Origin: Pantanalinema sp. GBBB05
GTDB lineage: Bacteria; Cyanobacteriota; Cyanobacteriia; Leptolyngbyales; Leptolyngbyaceae
Length of the DNA stretch: 64,000 bases
Reading direction: 5' to 3'
Assembly (NCBI GenBank): GCA_016743235.1
Contig: VRZD01000034.1
Span: 1-64,000, forward strand
A model generated the notes under the pieces. It was not told the origin of the DNA, made no database searches, and was given only the letters and a program-made list of their open reading frames with translations. The position numbers and the translations under genes were made by a program. The stretch's first letter is position 1; each line of letters starts with the position of its first letter. Below are positions 10,301 through 18,376 of the stretch, one piece after another.

Positions 10301-10651
10301 TTTCAAGACCCGGAAACGGAGCCCTCGGTGTTTGTGTTATCGCTGAAAGCGGGAGGGGTAGGAATTACGCTCACCAAAGCGAATCATGTGTTTCACTTTG
10401 ATCGCTGGTGGAATCCAGCCGTAGAGGATCAAGCCACCGATCGGGCGTTTCGGATTGGGCAGAAAAAGAATGTGTTTGTCCACAAATTTGTGGCGATCGG
10501 GACGCTGGAAGAACGCATCGACGAAATGATTGAAGATAAGAAGAAGCTAGCAGGGGCGATCGTCGGAGCGGATGAGTCCTGGCTGACAGAGTTAGATAAT
10601 GAAGCGTTCAAGAAGCTGATTGCTTTAAATAAGAGTGCCATCATGGAGTAG
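7304..10651 (+). CDS. SNF2/Swi2-family DEAD-box-like helicase
   Basis: A 1115-residue ATP-dependent DNA translocase of the bacterial SNF2 class. The start MQILHGTW is characteristic of cyanobacterial members. The N-terminal 550 residues are the bacterial SNF2-associated region, with a basic Lys/Thr-rich insert at about 190-230. The motor follows: Walker A DDMGLGKT at 657-664, motif II DEAQ at 764-767, motif III LALTGTPVENR, then the second RecA lobe with LHGGTSR, SLKAGGVGITLTKA and motif VI QATDRAFRIGQ near the C-terminus. All catalytic motifs are intact. The SWIM-domain gene begins 5 bp after the stop, so the two are cotranscribed and probably act together in DNA remodelling or repair. The exact role is not known from sequence. 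Confidence 0.95.
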   Translation: MQILHGTWIPQAEAEFVQPGGFYLWVETTELTRSRKPSQRHPRQVVAAELVTLLSQELGVQLLPHRKPEELMTPQYFLLPTVDGQPLPSLELSRYLETELPAVFEWQYWQIDCYPTLAAVKTGSAGTARANHVVSLLNDLHFIAMHNLAEVQLGSDLLFWFHYTQALKRLLFKDQYIPALKYRELLAPTASVPKKGKTTRSTAKAATPATTRQTRTTTQTTRKSRSVGKTKRPAATQTIDVAVVSDEFEVYPGWEWIGDEYEALIRQYVEYMPLICGAGFAEPLETPKFYDRETLLRHFSECLLTEIVTHTYTTQAFEKTIADSLLYDCLHPQQSGIPWKTVDRLEQYKQWQTWRDRIVRTQSELPFYLYFQLHDPAKAAEPWELQFQVAPKSDPSLKVTLQDYWRMRPKQQQQVQKQLGQEFEQHLLMNLGYAARIYPALWQGLETDQPVGIQLDLDAAFDFLKESAWVLENAGYKVIVPAWWTPQGRQRAKVRLKAKGKSLSGGEDKTKKYFSFESLVEYQYELAIGGEKVSEQEWQQLVSAKTPLVQFRGQWLELDQDKMRQMLEFWKTQQQEQPELSLLEFLKLTAGEEDELEIQVDRKDVLSEMLAKLGDKSQLQPIEDPQQLQGNLREYQKRGVSWLQYLEQIGLNGCLADDMGLGKTIQVIARLLQERELTKLQKIKHIPPTLLIAPTSVVGNWEHEIHKFAPDLKAIVHHGTQRSKDSKAFKQACREHDLVITSFALARKDLKLFSEIQWHRIVLDEAQNIKNPKADLTKAILKLSAPHRLALTGTPVENRLLDLWSIFNFLNPGYLGNQTQFRRNFELPIQKHNNPRQAITLKKLVEPLILRRVKTDQAIIQDLPDKVEQKLFCNLTKEQASLYEAVVKDVENQLNTVTEGIKRKGLILATLTKLKQVCNHPRQFLQDGSDFTPERSHKLTRLSEMVQEAIEEGESMLIFTQFNELGEALEKYLRHSCHYNTYYLHGGTSRLKRQQMISEFQDPETEPSVFVLSLKAGGVGITLTKANHVFHFDRWWNPAVEDQATDRAFRIGQKKNVFVHKFVAIGTLEERIDEMIEDKKKLAGAIVGADESWLTELDNEAFKKLIALNKSAIME

Positions 10652-10656
10652 AGAAA

Positions 10657-11490
10657 ATGAGTCAATTTAGTCGAACCTGGTGGGGACAGAAGTTTATTAC
10701 CGCGCTGGAACAGTTTACGGATTCCGGGCGGCTCAGTCGAGGGCGATCGTATGCTCGGAATGATAAGGTGAGAAGCTTTGAAATTCAGGATGGCAAAGTG
10801 ATTGCTCAGGTGCGTGGTTCGGTCAACCCTTATTTTGGCGTTTACAAGGAACCGCTTTACATCACGACAATCGATTTTCAACCGATTAGTGCGGCGAAAT
10901 GGGCAGCGGCGATCGCCTTGATTGCTTCTAGAGCCAGTTTGATTTCACGATTGCTACTGAATGAAATTCCCGATAACATCGAAGATTCGTTTAAAACGTT
11001 GGGGCTGAATCTACTGCCTCGCAGCAAGAAAGATTTTGATTCCAATTGTTCCTGTCCAGACTGGGAAAATCCCTGTAAGCATATTGCGGGAGTTTACTAT
11101 CTAGTCGCCGCCGAACTCGATCGCGATCCATTCTTGTTGTTTGAATTACGCGGTTTATCACGCGCCGATTTGCTGACAGAACTGGCAAAATCTCCGTTAG
11201 GGCAAGCTCTGTCAGCAGAACTTCAGTTACAACAACGTCCACCAGAATCAGTATCCTCCTACTACACACCGCTGAAAACCCAAGAGATCGCGGATGTGAG
11301 TTTACGCGACTTCTGGCATGGGGCAAAACGGCTACCCGCGACGATCGACCCATTACCCCAAACCTTAGTCGCTGGCATTCCAGTGAAGAAACAAGGTGAT
11401 TTCCCGGCATTCTGGCACCGGGATAATTCGTTTCTGGAAGCGATCGAAACGGTGTATGAACAAGTGAAAACAAAGAATCAACTCCATTAA
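10657..11490 (+). CDS. SWIM zinc-finger protein, partner of the SNF2 helicase
   Basis: A 277-residue protein with the SWIM zinc-binding signature CxCx(n)CxH: C131, C133, C140 and H142 in NCSCPDWENPCKHIAGVYY. The N-terminus (MSQFSRTWWGQKFI) and the flanking architecture match SWIM proteins that sit beside SNF2 helicases in many bacteria. The gene starts 5 bp after the helicase stop codon, so translation is probably coupled. SWIM fingers bind DNA or protein; here it most likely recruits or guides the helicase. Function is inferred from the pairing. The minus-strand ORF overlapping its 3' half is a shadow. Confidence 0.92.
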   Translation: MSQFSRTWWGQKFITALEQFTDSGRLSRGRSYARNDKVRSFEIQDGKVIAQVRGSVNPYFGVYKEPLYITTIDFQPISAAKWAAAIALIASRASLISRLLLNEIPDNIEDSFKTLGLNLLPRSKKDFDSNCSCPDWENPCKHIAGVYYLVAAELDRDPFLLFELRGLSRADLLTELAKSPLGQALSAELQLQQRPPESVSSYYTPLKTQEIADVSLRDFWHGAKRLPATIDPLPQTLVAGIPVKKQGDFPAFWHRDNSFLEAIETVYEQVKTKNQLH

Positions 11491-11622
11491 TCTGAACCAA
11501 AGCCCAGGCATCGATAATGCTGGGTCGAGTGTCGTACTCAGCCAATGGGAATCACGAGCAGGTTGGGTCATCCGCAAAAGACCAATTGCCCAAATCACGC
11601 TTGAACCGCGAGAATTGAGGGT

Positions 11623-13632
11623 ATGCACAGTACTGAGATTGGGCAAGGCGACATTTTTTTAGTGTGTGGACTAGGTAGTCTAGGACAGTACTGTGTGGTG
11701 GCTTTGAAGGAGTTTGGGGTAGCTGTCCATGCGATCGAAGTGGCGCAACCCCAGAACTGGGAAATTCCTACCTTACCTGCCATGCTCAATCAACTGGTAT
11801 TAGGAGATTGTCGCCAACCTCAAGTGTTGGAGCAGGCTGGCATTCGTCACTGTCGGGCAGTGTTGCTAGTGACAGCAGATGAAGGCATTAATACAGCTGC
11901 CGCTTTTGCGGCACGAGCCCTTAACCCGAATGCCCGGCTAGTGATGCGTTCGGCTCAAGAGAACTTAAATGAATTATTGCATCAACAGTTGGGGAATTTT
12001 GTCGCTTATGAAGCGACTCAACTCCCGGCTCCAAGTTTTGCACTTGCTGCCCTTAATAGTGAAACCCAAGGCTTTTTTACTCTCGGCAATCAGCTATTGC
12101 AGGTGTCTACCATCCAAATTACCGCGAACCATCCCTGGTGTAATCATCCACTTTACGAACTTAATCAGGGGCGATATCGACTGCTGTACCACACTAGAAG
12201 AACACATCAAATCTCTGATAGTTTTTCCGTTTGGGAACCAGACGATGATCTTCGGGTCGGTGATGACATTACATTGATTGAAATGACTGGGCTAACCATT
12301 CCTGCCTCACGATCGTCGCACCGGTCCAAACAGGTCTGGCAATCCCTCAGGCGCAGGTTGACATGGCATCATCTCCAGCAAACAGTGCGTCTGTGCTGGA
12401 GAAATAGCCGAGGGACTCAACGAGTAGTGGCAATCTCCAGCCTGCTTACCATCGGTCTATTTTTGAGCGGAGCATTGCTATACAAATTTCAGTATCCCAC
12501 TCTCAGTTTCAGCGATACTCTGAATATTGCTCTGGTGCTGATTATTGGTGGGTTTGATAACTTGTTTGGACAATTAAAACTGGAGTTTTCTCTGCCCTGG
12601 TGGTTGTATTTGTTCAGCCTTAGTATGACTGTTGCTGGCACTATTTTCGTCGGAATTTTGTACGCCACACTGACCGAATGGGTACTCGCCACTCGATTTC
12701 AGTTTTTACGCCCTCGATCGCCCATGCCAACTACCAATCATATTGTGTTGATTGGGCTAGGGCGAGTGGGACAGCAGGTGGCTACTCTATTGCAGGAGTT
12801 AAGCCAATCTCTTATTGGCATTTCCGCTAATGATTTGCCAGCAGAAACGTTGCCAGAATTTCCCGTAATTACTGGTAAAACAACGGATGCCTTGGTAAAA
12901 GCACATGTCGCTACTGCTAAAAGTGTGGTAGTGGTCACGGATAGTGAAGTTGCCAATCTGGAAATTGGGCTGATGGCGCGGGCGATGAATCCAGCCTGTA
13001 ATCTGGTGTTGCGGACTACTGACCCTATCTTTGCTGGAAATGTAGCTCGCCTGCTACCAGATGCCAAAGTGTTTGGCGTGTATGCTCTAGCGGCTGAAGC
13101 CTTTGTGGGAGCTGCGTTTGGCGAAAATATTCTCTATGTGTTTCGCATCAACACCTGTACAACCCTGGTGACTGAATATCAGATTGAGTATGGTGACACT
13201 TTGAATGGGCTTTTGCTCGCCGAGGTTAGCTATGGCTATGGTGTCGTGCCAATCCTACATCACAAACAGGGCTATGAGATGGTTCACGTTTTGCCCTCGG
13301 AGGATGCCCGCCTACAGGTCGGCGATCGCTTAATTGTATTAGCCACAATTGCCGGGCTGCAACGCATTGAACAGGGAGCAATGCAGGCAAAACAATGGCG
13401 AGTCCAAATCGATCAAATCCTTTCAACTCAAACAATCTCTACAGCCACCAGGGCAATTGCCCATATGGCAGGATGCGATATCATGACTGCCAGTAGTTTT
13501 CTCAAGCACCCACCCTGCACAATCTCTGCTTTGCTGCACAAACAGCAGGCACTCCGGTTAATTCGGGATTTAGAGATTTATCAGGTGATTGCCCACTTAG
13601 CTCCGGCAGAGAAGCCTGAATTGCCTCACTAA
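11623..13632 (+). CDS. Membrane protein with two RCK (TrkA-N/TrkA-C) modules, ion-channel-like
   Basis: A 669-residue protein. Residues about 5-125 form a Rossmann RCK domain with the nucleotide-binding start FLVCGLGSLGQY. A TrkA-C-like segment follows. About residues 270-365 hold two hydrophobic helices bracketing a pore-loop-like segment (FSDTLNIALVLIIGGFDNLFG). A second RCK domain begins at HIVLIGLGRVGQQ (about 383), again followed by a TrkA-C-like segment with GDRLIVLAT. This is the layout of RCK-gated cation channels, but the canonical TVGYG filter is missing, so K+ selectivity should not be assumed. It could be a divergent channel or a regulator of one. The gene follows the helicase operon on the same strand after 132 bases. 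Confidence 0.8.
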   Translation: MHSTEIGQGDIFLVCGLGSLGQYCVVALKEFGVAVHAIEVAQPQNWEIPTLPAMLNQLVLGDCRQPQVLEQAGIRHCRAVLLVTADEGINTAAAFAARALNPNARLVMRSAQENLNELLHQQLGNFVAYEATQLPAPSFALAALNSETQGFFTLGNQLLQVSTIQITANHPWCNHPLYELNQGRYRLLYHTRRTHQISDSFSVWEPDDDLRVGDDITLIEMTGLTIPASRSSHRSKQVWQSLRRRLTWHHLQQTVRLCWRNSRGTQRVVAISSLLTIGLFLSGALLYKFQYPTLSFSDTLNIALVLIIGGFDNLFGQLKLEFSLPWWLYLFSLSMTVAGTIFVGILYATLTEWVLATRFQFLRPRSPMPTTNHIVLIGLGRVGQQVATLLQELSQSLIGISANDLPAETLPEFPVITGKTTDALVKAHVATAKSVVVVTDSEVANLEIGLMARAMNPACNLVLRTTDPIFAGNVARLLPDAKVFGVYALAAEAFVGAAFGENILYVFRINTCTTLVTEYQIEYGDTLNGLLLAEVSYGYGVVPILHHKQGYEMVHVLPSEDARLQVGDRLIVLATIAGLQRIEQGAMQAKQWRVQIDQILSTQTISTATRAIAHMAGCDIMTASSFLKHPPCTISALLHKQQALRLIRDLEIYQVIAHLAPAEKPELPH

Positions 13633-13644
13633 AGTTTCTAATTA

Positions 13645-14043
13645 CTAGAATTGGGAGCTTGAGGTAATAGGCTGGCAAGCAAGGAGGGTTGTGTTTTGGT
13701 AAGCTGCTTGTAATTGGCTCTGACGCTGGGTGTTGACCCGACCATAGGGTTGTAGCGATCGAATCATGTCTGGTGAAGGTGGAGTTGAAAATGCTTCCTC
13801 ACTCAAATCACTAAATACAATGACAGCTTTAATCTGTACTTGGTGCTGTTGATGTTGTTGGTAAATCTGCTGATAGGACTGAGAGAGCTGCTGCCATTGT
13901 ATGGCTGGACAGTAAGCACGATCGATGAGGATAACGAGATCTGGGCTGGTGAGCAATCGGCTGATTAGCCAGCCTACCAAGATAAAGGCTAACCAACTAC
14001 CAGTAATAGTTTCGATCAGGATTTTGTTCAGTTTTGTGAACAT
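13645..14043 (-). CDS. Small membrane-anchored protein, unknown function
   Basis: I start this 132-residue protein at the ATG at 14043 (MFTKLNKILIETI). It has AGAGG seven bases upstream, and the start lies 7 bp past the stop of the VWA protein gene, whereas the longer frame back to 14199 overlaps that gene out of frame. One membrane helix (about 12-31) is followed by a segment DLVILIDRAYC that resembles a Rossmann or VWA strand and by a Gln/His-rich stretch. It is the last gene of a three-gene operon. I do not recognise the family; the DxD-like strand and the phrase VFSDLSEEAF suggest a degenerate or minimal VWA-like fold, which is speculative. Confidence 0.7.
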   Translation of the reverse strand: MFTKLNKILIETITGSWLAFILVGWLISRLLTSPDLVILIDRAYCPAIQWQQLSQSYQQIYQQHQQHQVQIKAVIVFSDLSEEAFSTPPSPDMIRSLQPYGRVNTQRQSQLQAAYQNTTLLACQPITSSSQF

Positions 14044-14050
14044 GTTACCT

Positions 14051-15832
14051 CTACAGACTGGTTTGCAGCAATTCTTTGAGCATTTGCTGGACATTTTGGG
14101 GATTGCCCACTTGCACAGTAGACTCTCGCAGGGCGGCGATCGTCTGTAATTCCTGCTGGCTGACATCGCCATAGGCGATCGGGTAGATGCGGACTCCACT
14201 GTTAGTCAAAATCTGCTCTGCTTGCTTAAACTGCATACCTTTGTTGGCTTCGCCATCGGATAGGAGAATCAGGTAAAAGCGACCATCTGGATCGCGTTGT
14301 CGTTGGGCGAGCAATTCTGCTAATCCTGCCATGAGAGCATCGTACATAGCGGTTTGACCGTCGGCTCGTAGCATTTCGGTGGCTGCGAGTAGGCGTTGAT
14401 ATTGCAGGGTGTCGAAGGGCGCGATCGGAACGAGATAGCGGGTATAGTCACTAAAAGTCATTAGCCCAACATAATTACCTCGGTTAATTTCTTTACTGGC
14501 GGTCCGTAACCCAGCTTGAACGGCATGGATACGATTTCCCTGCATTGACCCGCTGGTATCAATGACCATCATCAGATATGCAGTGTGACCACCATCTTTT
14601 TGTAACTTCCAGAACGACTGCGCGGCTTTCAGTACCTCTCCACTGGGGGTAGGAGGCAGGTCTGTTTGGTGCAGATACGTCATGCTAGCGGCATTAACTT
14701 GAGTCAGTTGTTGCATAGGAGGAGAGGTGGCAAATTCACTAAAGCGTTTTAAGGCTTCCTGTTGAGCAGGTGTATTCCACTCAAATCCAACTAAAGGGCT
14801 GCTTTGGGGGACACCGAATGGAATAAAGCCAGTTTGGGCAAACCCTGGCAGTCTTTTCAATTCCACATAACTCAGGTAATCCAATGTAAATGCCTGGAGC
14901 TTGTGCGGGTCTCGGATAAAGATCTCTTTTAAGTCACCGCTTGTCCGGGTGGTGACTAGTACTTGTTGCTGGAAGGCATCGAAAATAGACTTCACTTGAG
15001 GAGATTGCAGATCAGCCAGGGTCAGCGGTTGATGGTCTTGTTGATGCCCTGCGGCCCGCCAGAGCAAGGTATACAGCAAGTTGAGTGAGGAGGCACTGGT
15101 ATAGGGGTTGGGATAACCTATCGAGACTTTTCCAGCTAAGATGGTATCGATCAACTGATCGAAACTGATCTGCCCTTTAGCCGTTAATTGCTGATAAATC
15201 TCAGCTTGGATAGCAAGTCCAGTATAGTTGGGCAAAAGCTGATCAGCCACAGGGTGCAAAGAGATGCCATCCTGCTTGAGGATTTCTAACCAGAGGCTGC
15301 CTTGAGGCGTGTAGCCAGTTGGTTTGGCTGCCTTCGCGACAATCATCCGAGCTGCTTCACCCGAGCTGATATTACGAATTCCGACTTGAATGGTTTGACC
15401 ATTGCTGGTCGTAACCCTTTTGGCATTAAACGCATCGGCAACATCAACTAACCAGCGTTCATCCTGCTTCAGAGCATTTGCTTTTTCAGCCGAACTGAAA
15501 ATTTCTAGATAAACGACGTTGGGGTCTTGATTGGGTTGTGCACCATAGAGCGGAAAACTTTCCAATGTGGGTAATGGTTCTTCAATCTGCTTCGTAGAAT
15601 AGCGGGCGGCAAGTTGATCTGGGATCTCTTTGCGATCGACGCGAATCCCTGGCAAAATCTCTTCCTGAAGTACTTGATACGTCTGTTCAGGTGACTGGAC
15701 CTGCCAACTGTGTGCAGACCAGAGATGAATACTATATCCTAGGAACGCTAAAACTATACCCACGGCTAGTAAAGCTATAAACTGTCTGATTCGAGGTGAT
15801 TTTTTCGGTGTCATCCGAAGTGTTTTTTTCAT
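14051..15832 (-). CDS. Membrane-anchored substrate-binding and VWA domain protein
   Basis: A 593-residue protein with a single N-terminal membrane anchor (about residues 18-36) and an external body. Residues about 60-390 resemble a type 2 extracellular solute-binding fold. Residues about 418-590 are a von Willebrand factor A domain with an intact MIDAS: DTSGS at 425-429 and the Thr of DGQTAMYDA near 494. Metal-dependent protein binding is expected from the MIDAS. The start ATG overlaps the stop of the upstream gene by four bases (ATGA), so the genes are translationally coupled. Proteins with this domain pair are known as conserved bacterial proteins of unsettled role; the ligand is unknown. 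Confidence 0.88.
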   Translation of the reverse strand: MKKTLRMTPKKSPRIRQFIALLAVGIVLAFLGYSIHLWSAHSWQVQSPEQTYQVLQEEILPGIRVDRKEIPDQLAARYSTKQIEEPLPTLESFPLYGAQPNQDPNVVYLEIFSSAEKANALKQDERWLVDVADAFNAKRVTTSNGQTIQVGIRNISSGEAARMIVAKAAKPTGYTPQGSLWLEILKQDGISLHPVADQLLPNYTGLAIQAEIYQQLTAKGQISFDQLIDTILAGKVSIGYPNPYTSASSLNLLYTLLWRAAGHQQDHQPLTLADLQSPQVKSIFDAFQQQVLVTTRTSGDLKEIFIRDPHKLQAFTLDYLSYVELKRLPGFAQTGFIPFGVPQSSPLVGFEWNTPAQQEALKRFSEFATSPPMQQLTQVNAASMTYLHQTDLPPTPSGEVLKAAQSFWKLQKDGGHTAYLMMVIDTSGSMQGNRIHAVQAGLRTASKEINRGNYVGLMTFSDYTRYLVPIAPFDTLQYQRLLAATEMLRADGQTAMYDALMAGLAELLAQRQRDPDGRFYLILLSDGEANKGMQFKQAEQILTNSGVRIYPIAYGDVSQQELQTIAALRESTVQVGNPQNVQQMLKELLQTSL

Positions 15833-16566
15833 TGGGAAGATCCTGGTTGAGAGAAGCTAGCATGCAGTTGTTGTAGGGTTAATTTATTTGCATCAACAAC
15901 CAGCTGAAGTCGATGTGGCAAGTCTGTTTCTGAAGGATTCAGTGGATGATGTAGGTCTGATATCATCACTTGATCATGGAGTTGCTGAAGTTGATTATGG
16001 GTGGCTTGTAAACGATCGCAGCTTGCCTGGAAATGTTGTTGAGCCAAATGTTTGTAGGTGGAAGTTTTGACTTGATCAAGAACTTCTAGCGATCGCACAA
16101 TCAGTTCAACTAGCGCTAAGACGGTATATAAGGCTTCTAGGAGTTCTGGCGTTAACGTTGCCTGCTGATTCGCAATTTGTTTAGCATACTGATGTGCCTC
16201 TTTTGCCCACTGATATGTCTGTTGCCAAGCTAAACGACGAGTGATTAGAGTTGACGAATTGTGAGTATTTTCGGTGGTTTGCCTAAATATAGGGGGAGGA
16301 CTAATTGTGATGAATGCAGGTTTGATTGATCGCAACTGAGTCAAATAGACATCTCGATCTAACAAGTTAGTGAGAGCTTGAATTAGGTGGGGTTGGATTT
16401 GCCTAAACCACCAGATGATTGTGATTAGGGCGATCGCTCCACCACTCAACAACACAATTAACTGTATGCCTAGAACAGTGATAAAGCAGAGATATGCCAA
16501 GCCAGCTCCTACCAGCAGCCAGATAGTCTGTGGTAGGCGAAAACATTTACGCCATTGCATATTCAA
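15829..16566 (-). CDS. Membrane protein with two N-terminal helices and coiled-coil region
   Basis: A 245-residue protein, first gene of the operon with the VWA protein. Two adjacent membrane helices occupy roughly residues 12-53. The rest is soluble and mostly helical, rich in Gln and Leu (for example QQLHDQV), consistent with a cytoplasmic coiled coil. I do not recognise a named domain. The ATGA overlap with the VWA gene implies coordinated stoichiometry; it may anchor or regulate that protein. Confidence 0.8.
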   Translation of the reverse strand: MNMQWRKCFRLPQTIWLLVGAGLAYLCFITVLGIQLIVLLSGGAIALITIIWWFRQIQPHLIQALTNLLDRDVYLTQLRSIKPAFITISPPPIFRQTTENTHNSSTLITRRLAWQQTYQWAKEAHQYAKQIANQQATLTPELLEALYTVLALVELIVRSLEVLDQVKTSTYKHLAQQHFQASCDRLQATHNQLQQLHDQVMISDLHHPLNPSETDLPHRLQLVVDANKLTLQQLHASFSQPGSSQ

Positions 16567-16876
16567 TCCAATTAAATTACAAAAACTTTGAACCTTGTAC
16601 TGTAAAGCAAGTACATAGGTTGGAATTAATTACTCGGTTGTCAGCGAACTAATACACGATTGTCTGTTTTGTAACATTCCTTAAAAGATTGACTTTTCAA
16701 GGAGTGACGGCAAATCAACTGATAAAATAGCTTGCCTCAATATTGCTGTTAGGACTGATAAATTACTTTGTATTAGCCCTTGAAAATAAATATGAGCTGG
16801 CATTTAAGCTCTCGCAACAACTATAGTTGACTAAATAAAACCTGAGAGGCTGATTGTATTACCTATTGCTAGATCT
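16567..16876. other. Intergenic region containing copy A of a duplicated element
   Basis: No gene is visible. It lies upstream of the three-gene VWA operon and downstream of a small membrane protein gene, both on the minus strand. It is AT-rich and contains copy A (16630-16702) of an element repeated at 17528-17600. Confidence 0.6.
16630..16702. repeat. Intergenic repeat, copy A
   Basis: About 73 bases that align without large gaps to 17528-17600. Shared blocks are TTACT-GGTT-TC-GCGAAC, then ATTGT-TG, AACATT-CTTAAAAG and a final CTTTT-CAAG; I estimate about 70 percent identity by eye. Both copies precede minus-strand genes or follow their stop, so they may be a duplicated regulatory segment. 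Confidence 0.6.
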
Positions 16877-17326
16877 CTAAGTAATAGCCAGATTTAACAA
16901 GAATGATATCCCACAAAGTAGCCCAAGCCAAATCAATGGTAACCACCATCTAGCCTGCTGATTCCCATGACGGATTGCCCGTTGGAAATGAGGTTTTTCA
17001 GATGCATAAAGACTTAATGCCACTAATTCATTGAGTAGAAATTGCGATCGCACTGTATGCCATGATTCTAGAATAGGTAGTATTTGACTAGTTGCTAGAA
17101 TCAAGCCAGACAACAAAATCAAAACTCTACCTCGCCACAAGTAGCCCCGACGAGAAATATTGATACCATACAAAATGATTCCAACGAACAAGTTAGCAAG
17201 AATGCAATAAGCCGCTAGAATACTAGGACTATAAAATCGTTTATTCGAAGCTATTTCCTGATCAGACTCTGGCTGATCATCTGATATCCAAAAACTATAT
17301 CCCAAGACATTAATTTGCTTACCCAT
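16877..17326 (-). CDS. Small membrane protein, unknown function
   Basis: A 149-residue protein with a soluble N-terminus of about 30 residues (rich in Asp/Glu, including SDDQPESDQE) and three hydrophobic segments at about 36-56, 66-86 and 127-147. No recognised domain. It lies between the two copies of the duplicated intergenic element and is more AT-rich than the genes around 10-15 kb. Codons look translatable with no frameshift, but there is no strong evidence of function. Confidence 0.6.
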   Translation of the reverse strand: MGKQINVLGYSFWISDDQPESDQEIASNKRFYSPSILAAYCILANLFVGIILYGINISRRGYLWRGRVLILLSGLILATSQILPILESWHTVRSQFLLNELVALSLYASEKPHFQRAIRHGNQQARWWLPLIWLGLLCGISFLLNLAIT

Positions 17327-17527
17327 GTGGAACTCTCAATCCATTCTGCAAAGTTGGTTTCTACTTTAGAAGTATTCTCTAGTAAACTTCTGAGATAACC
17401 GTCGCATAGTAATGGCAGCATAATAGCAAGCTAACGAATGAAAACCATGTGTTTAAGTGCATTCCACTTTTCCTTCAAACCTGAAACTGCTTAACCTAGC
17501 TAGGCTGAAAACTGGTTTAGCTATGAG

Positions 17528-17600
17528 TTACTTGGTTATCGGCGAACAGCCAGAAAATTGTTTGCCTTGAAACATTTCTTAAAAGCCAGCTTTTTCAAGC
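17528..17600. repeat. Intergenic repeat, copy B
   Basis: Second copy of the element described at 16630-16702. It ends three bases from the stop codon of the minus-strand gene 17604-18365 and lies upstream of the minus-strand gene starting at 17326. The repeat ends with TTAAAAGcc and CTTTTTCAAG, a weak inverted arrangement that could form a small hairpin. Confidence 0.6.
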
Positions 17601-17603
17601 ACC

Positions 17604-18365
17604 TTAATAAAGATCAAGAAACTTACGAATCTTTCGCTCATTTTTTTGAGCTTCTTCTATTGATAAAAATATGTATGAATGAAGGAAGAAAGGATAAAAT
17701 GAAGGGTCCGGGGATTGTATTGTTTTAAGGGATAAATGTTTTGTCAATACTTTTACAACAATTACTGCTCCCCAAAAAGTTTCAGGCTCATCTTCAATAT
17801 CTACTTTTGATTCAAATATTGAAAAATCTACAATTCTTCTAAGTTCACAAGAATAAGTTTCTCTTCTTTTTTCATAGAAGTTATACCAATTTACAATTAA
17901 ACAATCAGACTGCTTATCAAAGATCCATTGTTCTCTAATAAAGAGATTTATAATGAGTACTGACAATAGCAGATGAATTATATAAATTTCCCAACATAAA
18001 AATACTGAAATATGAAATTTGATCATAAAAAAATAAATGAGCATTGAAGTAACAATTGGTATGAGAATATCTGCAAATGTTATGCTTATAGATAAAATCA
18101 TTAGTAAATCAAGCAAAAGAAATACTACAAGGCTGATGTAAAAGAAGGTAGTATTCTGCCCTATTAAAAATAGGAATAACCCAAGAATTCCATTAAGAAA
18201 TAGACGACATAAAGTTACTTTATTGATGCCAAAATTGATGTATAGCTTTTCTGACTTTCTGGCTGATCTTCTCATAGTAACCATCCTAGTGTTAAACTGA
18301 AGTTTGGTAAAAGAGTCTTGTTTAATCTCAATAAGATACTGCTTTAAGTGAGCGATTTTCATCAA
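17604..18365 (-). CDS. AT-rich polytopic membrane protein, unknown function
   Basis: A 253-residue protein with about four membrane helices packed between residues 50 and 150, rich in Ile, Leu and Phe, then a soluble C-terminal domain of about 100 residues that ends in FLSIEEAQKNERKIRKFL. That last motif resembles the tail (SLEEAEINARVIRSYI) of the neighbouring upstream gene product, so the C-terminal domains may be related. The gene starts 11 bp after the stop of that neighbour, so the two form an operon. Base composition is clearly more AT-rich than most of the window, a possible sign of transfer or relaxed constraint. Confidence 0.65.
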   Translation of the reverse strand: MMKIAHLKQYLIEIKQDSFTKLQFNTRMVTMRRSARKSEKLYINFGINKVTLCRLFLNGILGLFLFLIGQNTTFFYISLVVFLLLDLLMILSISITFADILIPIVTSMLIYFFMIKFHISVFLCWEIYIIHLLLSVLIINLFIREQWIFDKQSDCLIVNWYNFYEKRRETYSCELRRIVDFSIFESKVDIEDEPETFWGAVIVVKVLTKHLSLKTIQSPDPSFYPFFLHSYIFLSIEEAQKNERKIRKFLDLY

Positions 18366-18376
18366 CTGATAGGCGA

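Noticed and set aside
11501..11524. Terminator after the SWIM gene
   Set aside because: CCCA-GCAT/ATGC-TGGG forms a bulged hairpin at about 11501-11524 but no T-run follows, so the evidence is too thin to list.
10991..11545. Minus-strand ORF of 184 codons over the SWIM gene
   Set aside because: Antisense shadow; the plus-strand frame has a conserved zinc signature and an operon context.
14044..14199. 5' extension of the small membrane protein gene at 13645
   Set aside because: It overlaps the VWA gene out of frame; the ATG at 14043 has a ribosome site and natural operon spacing.
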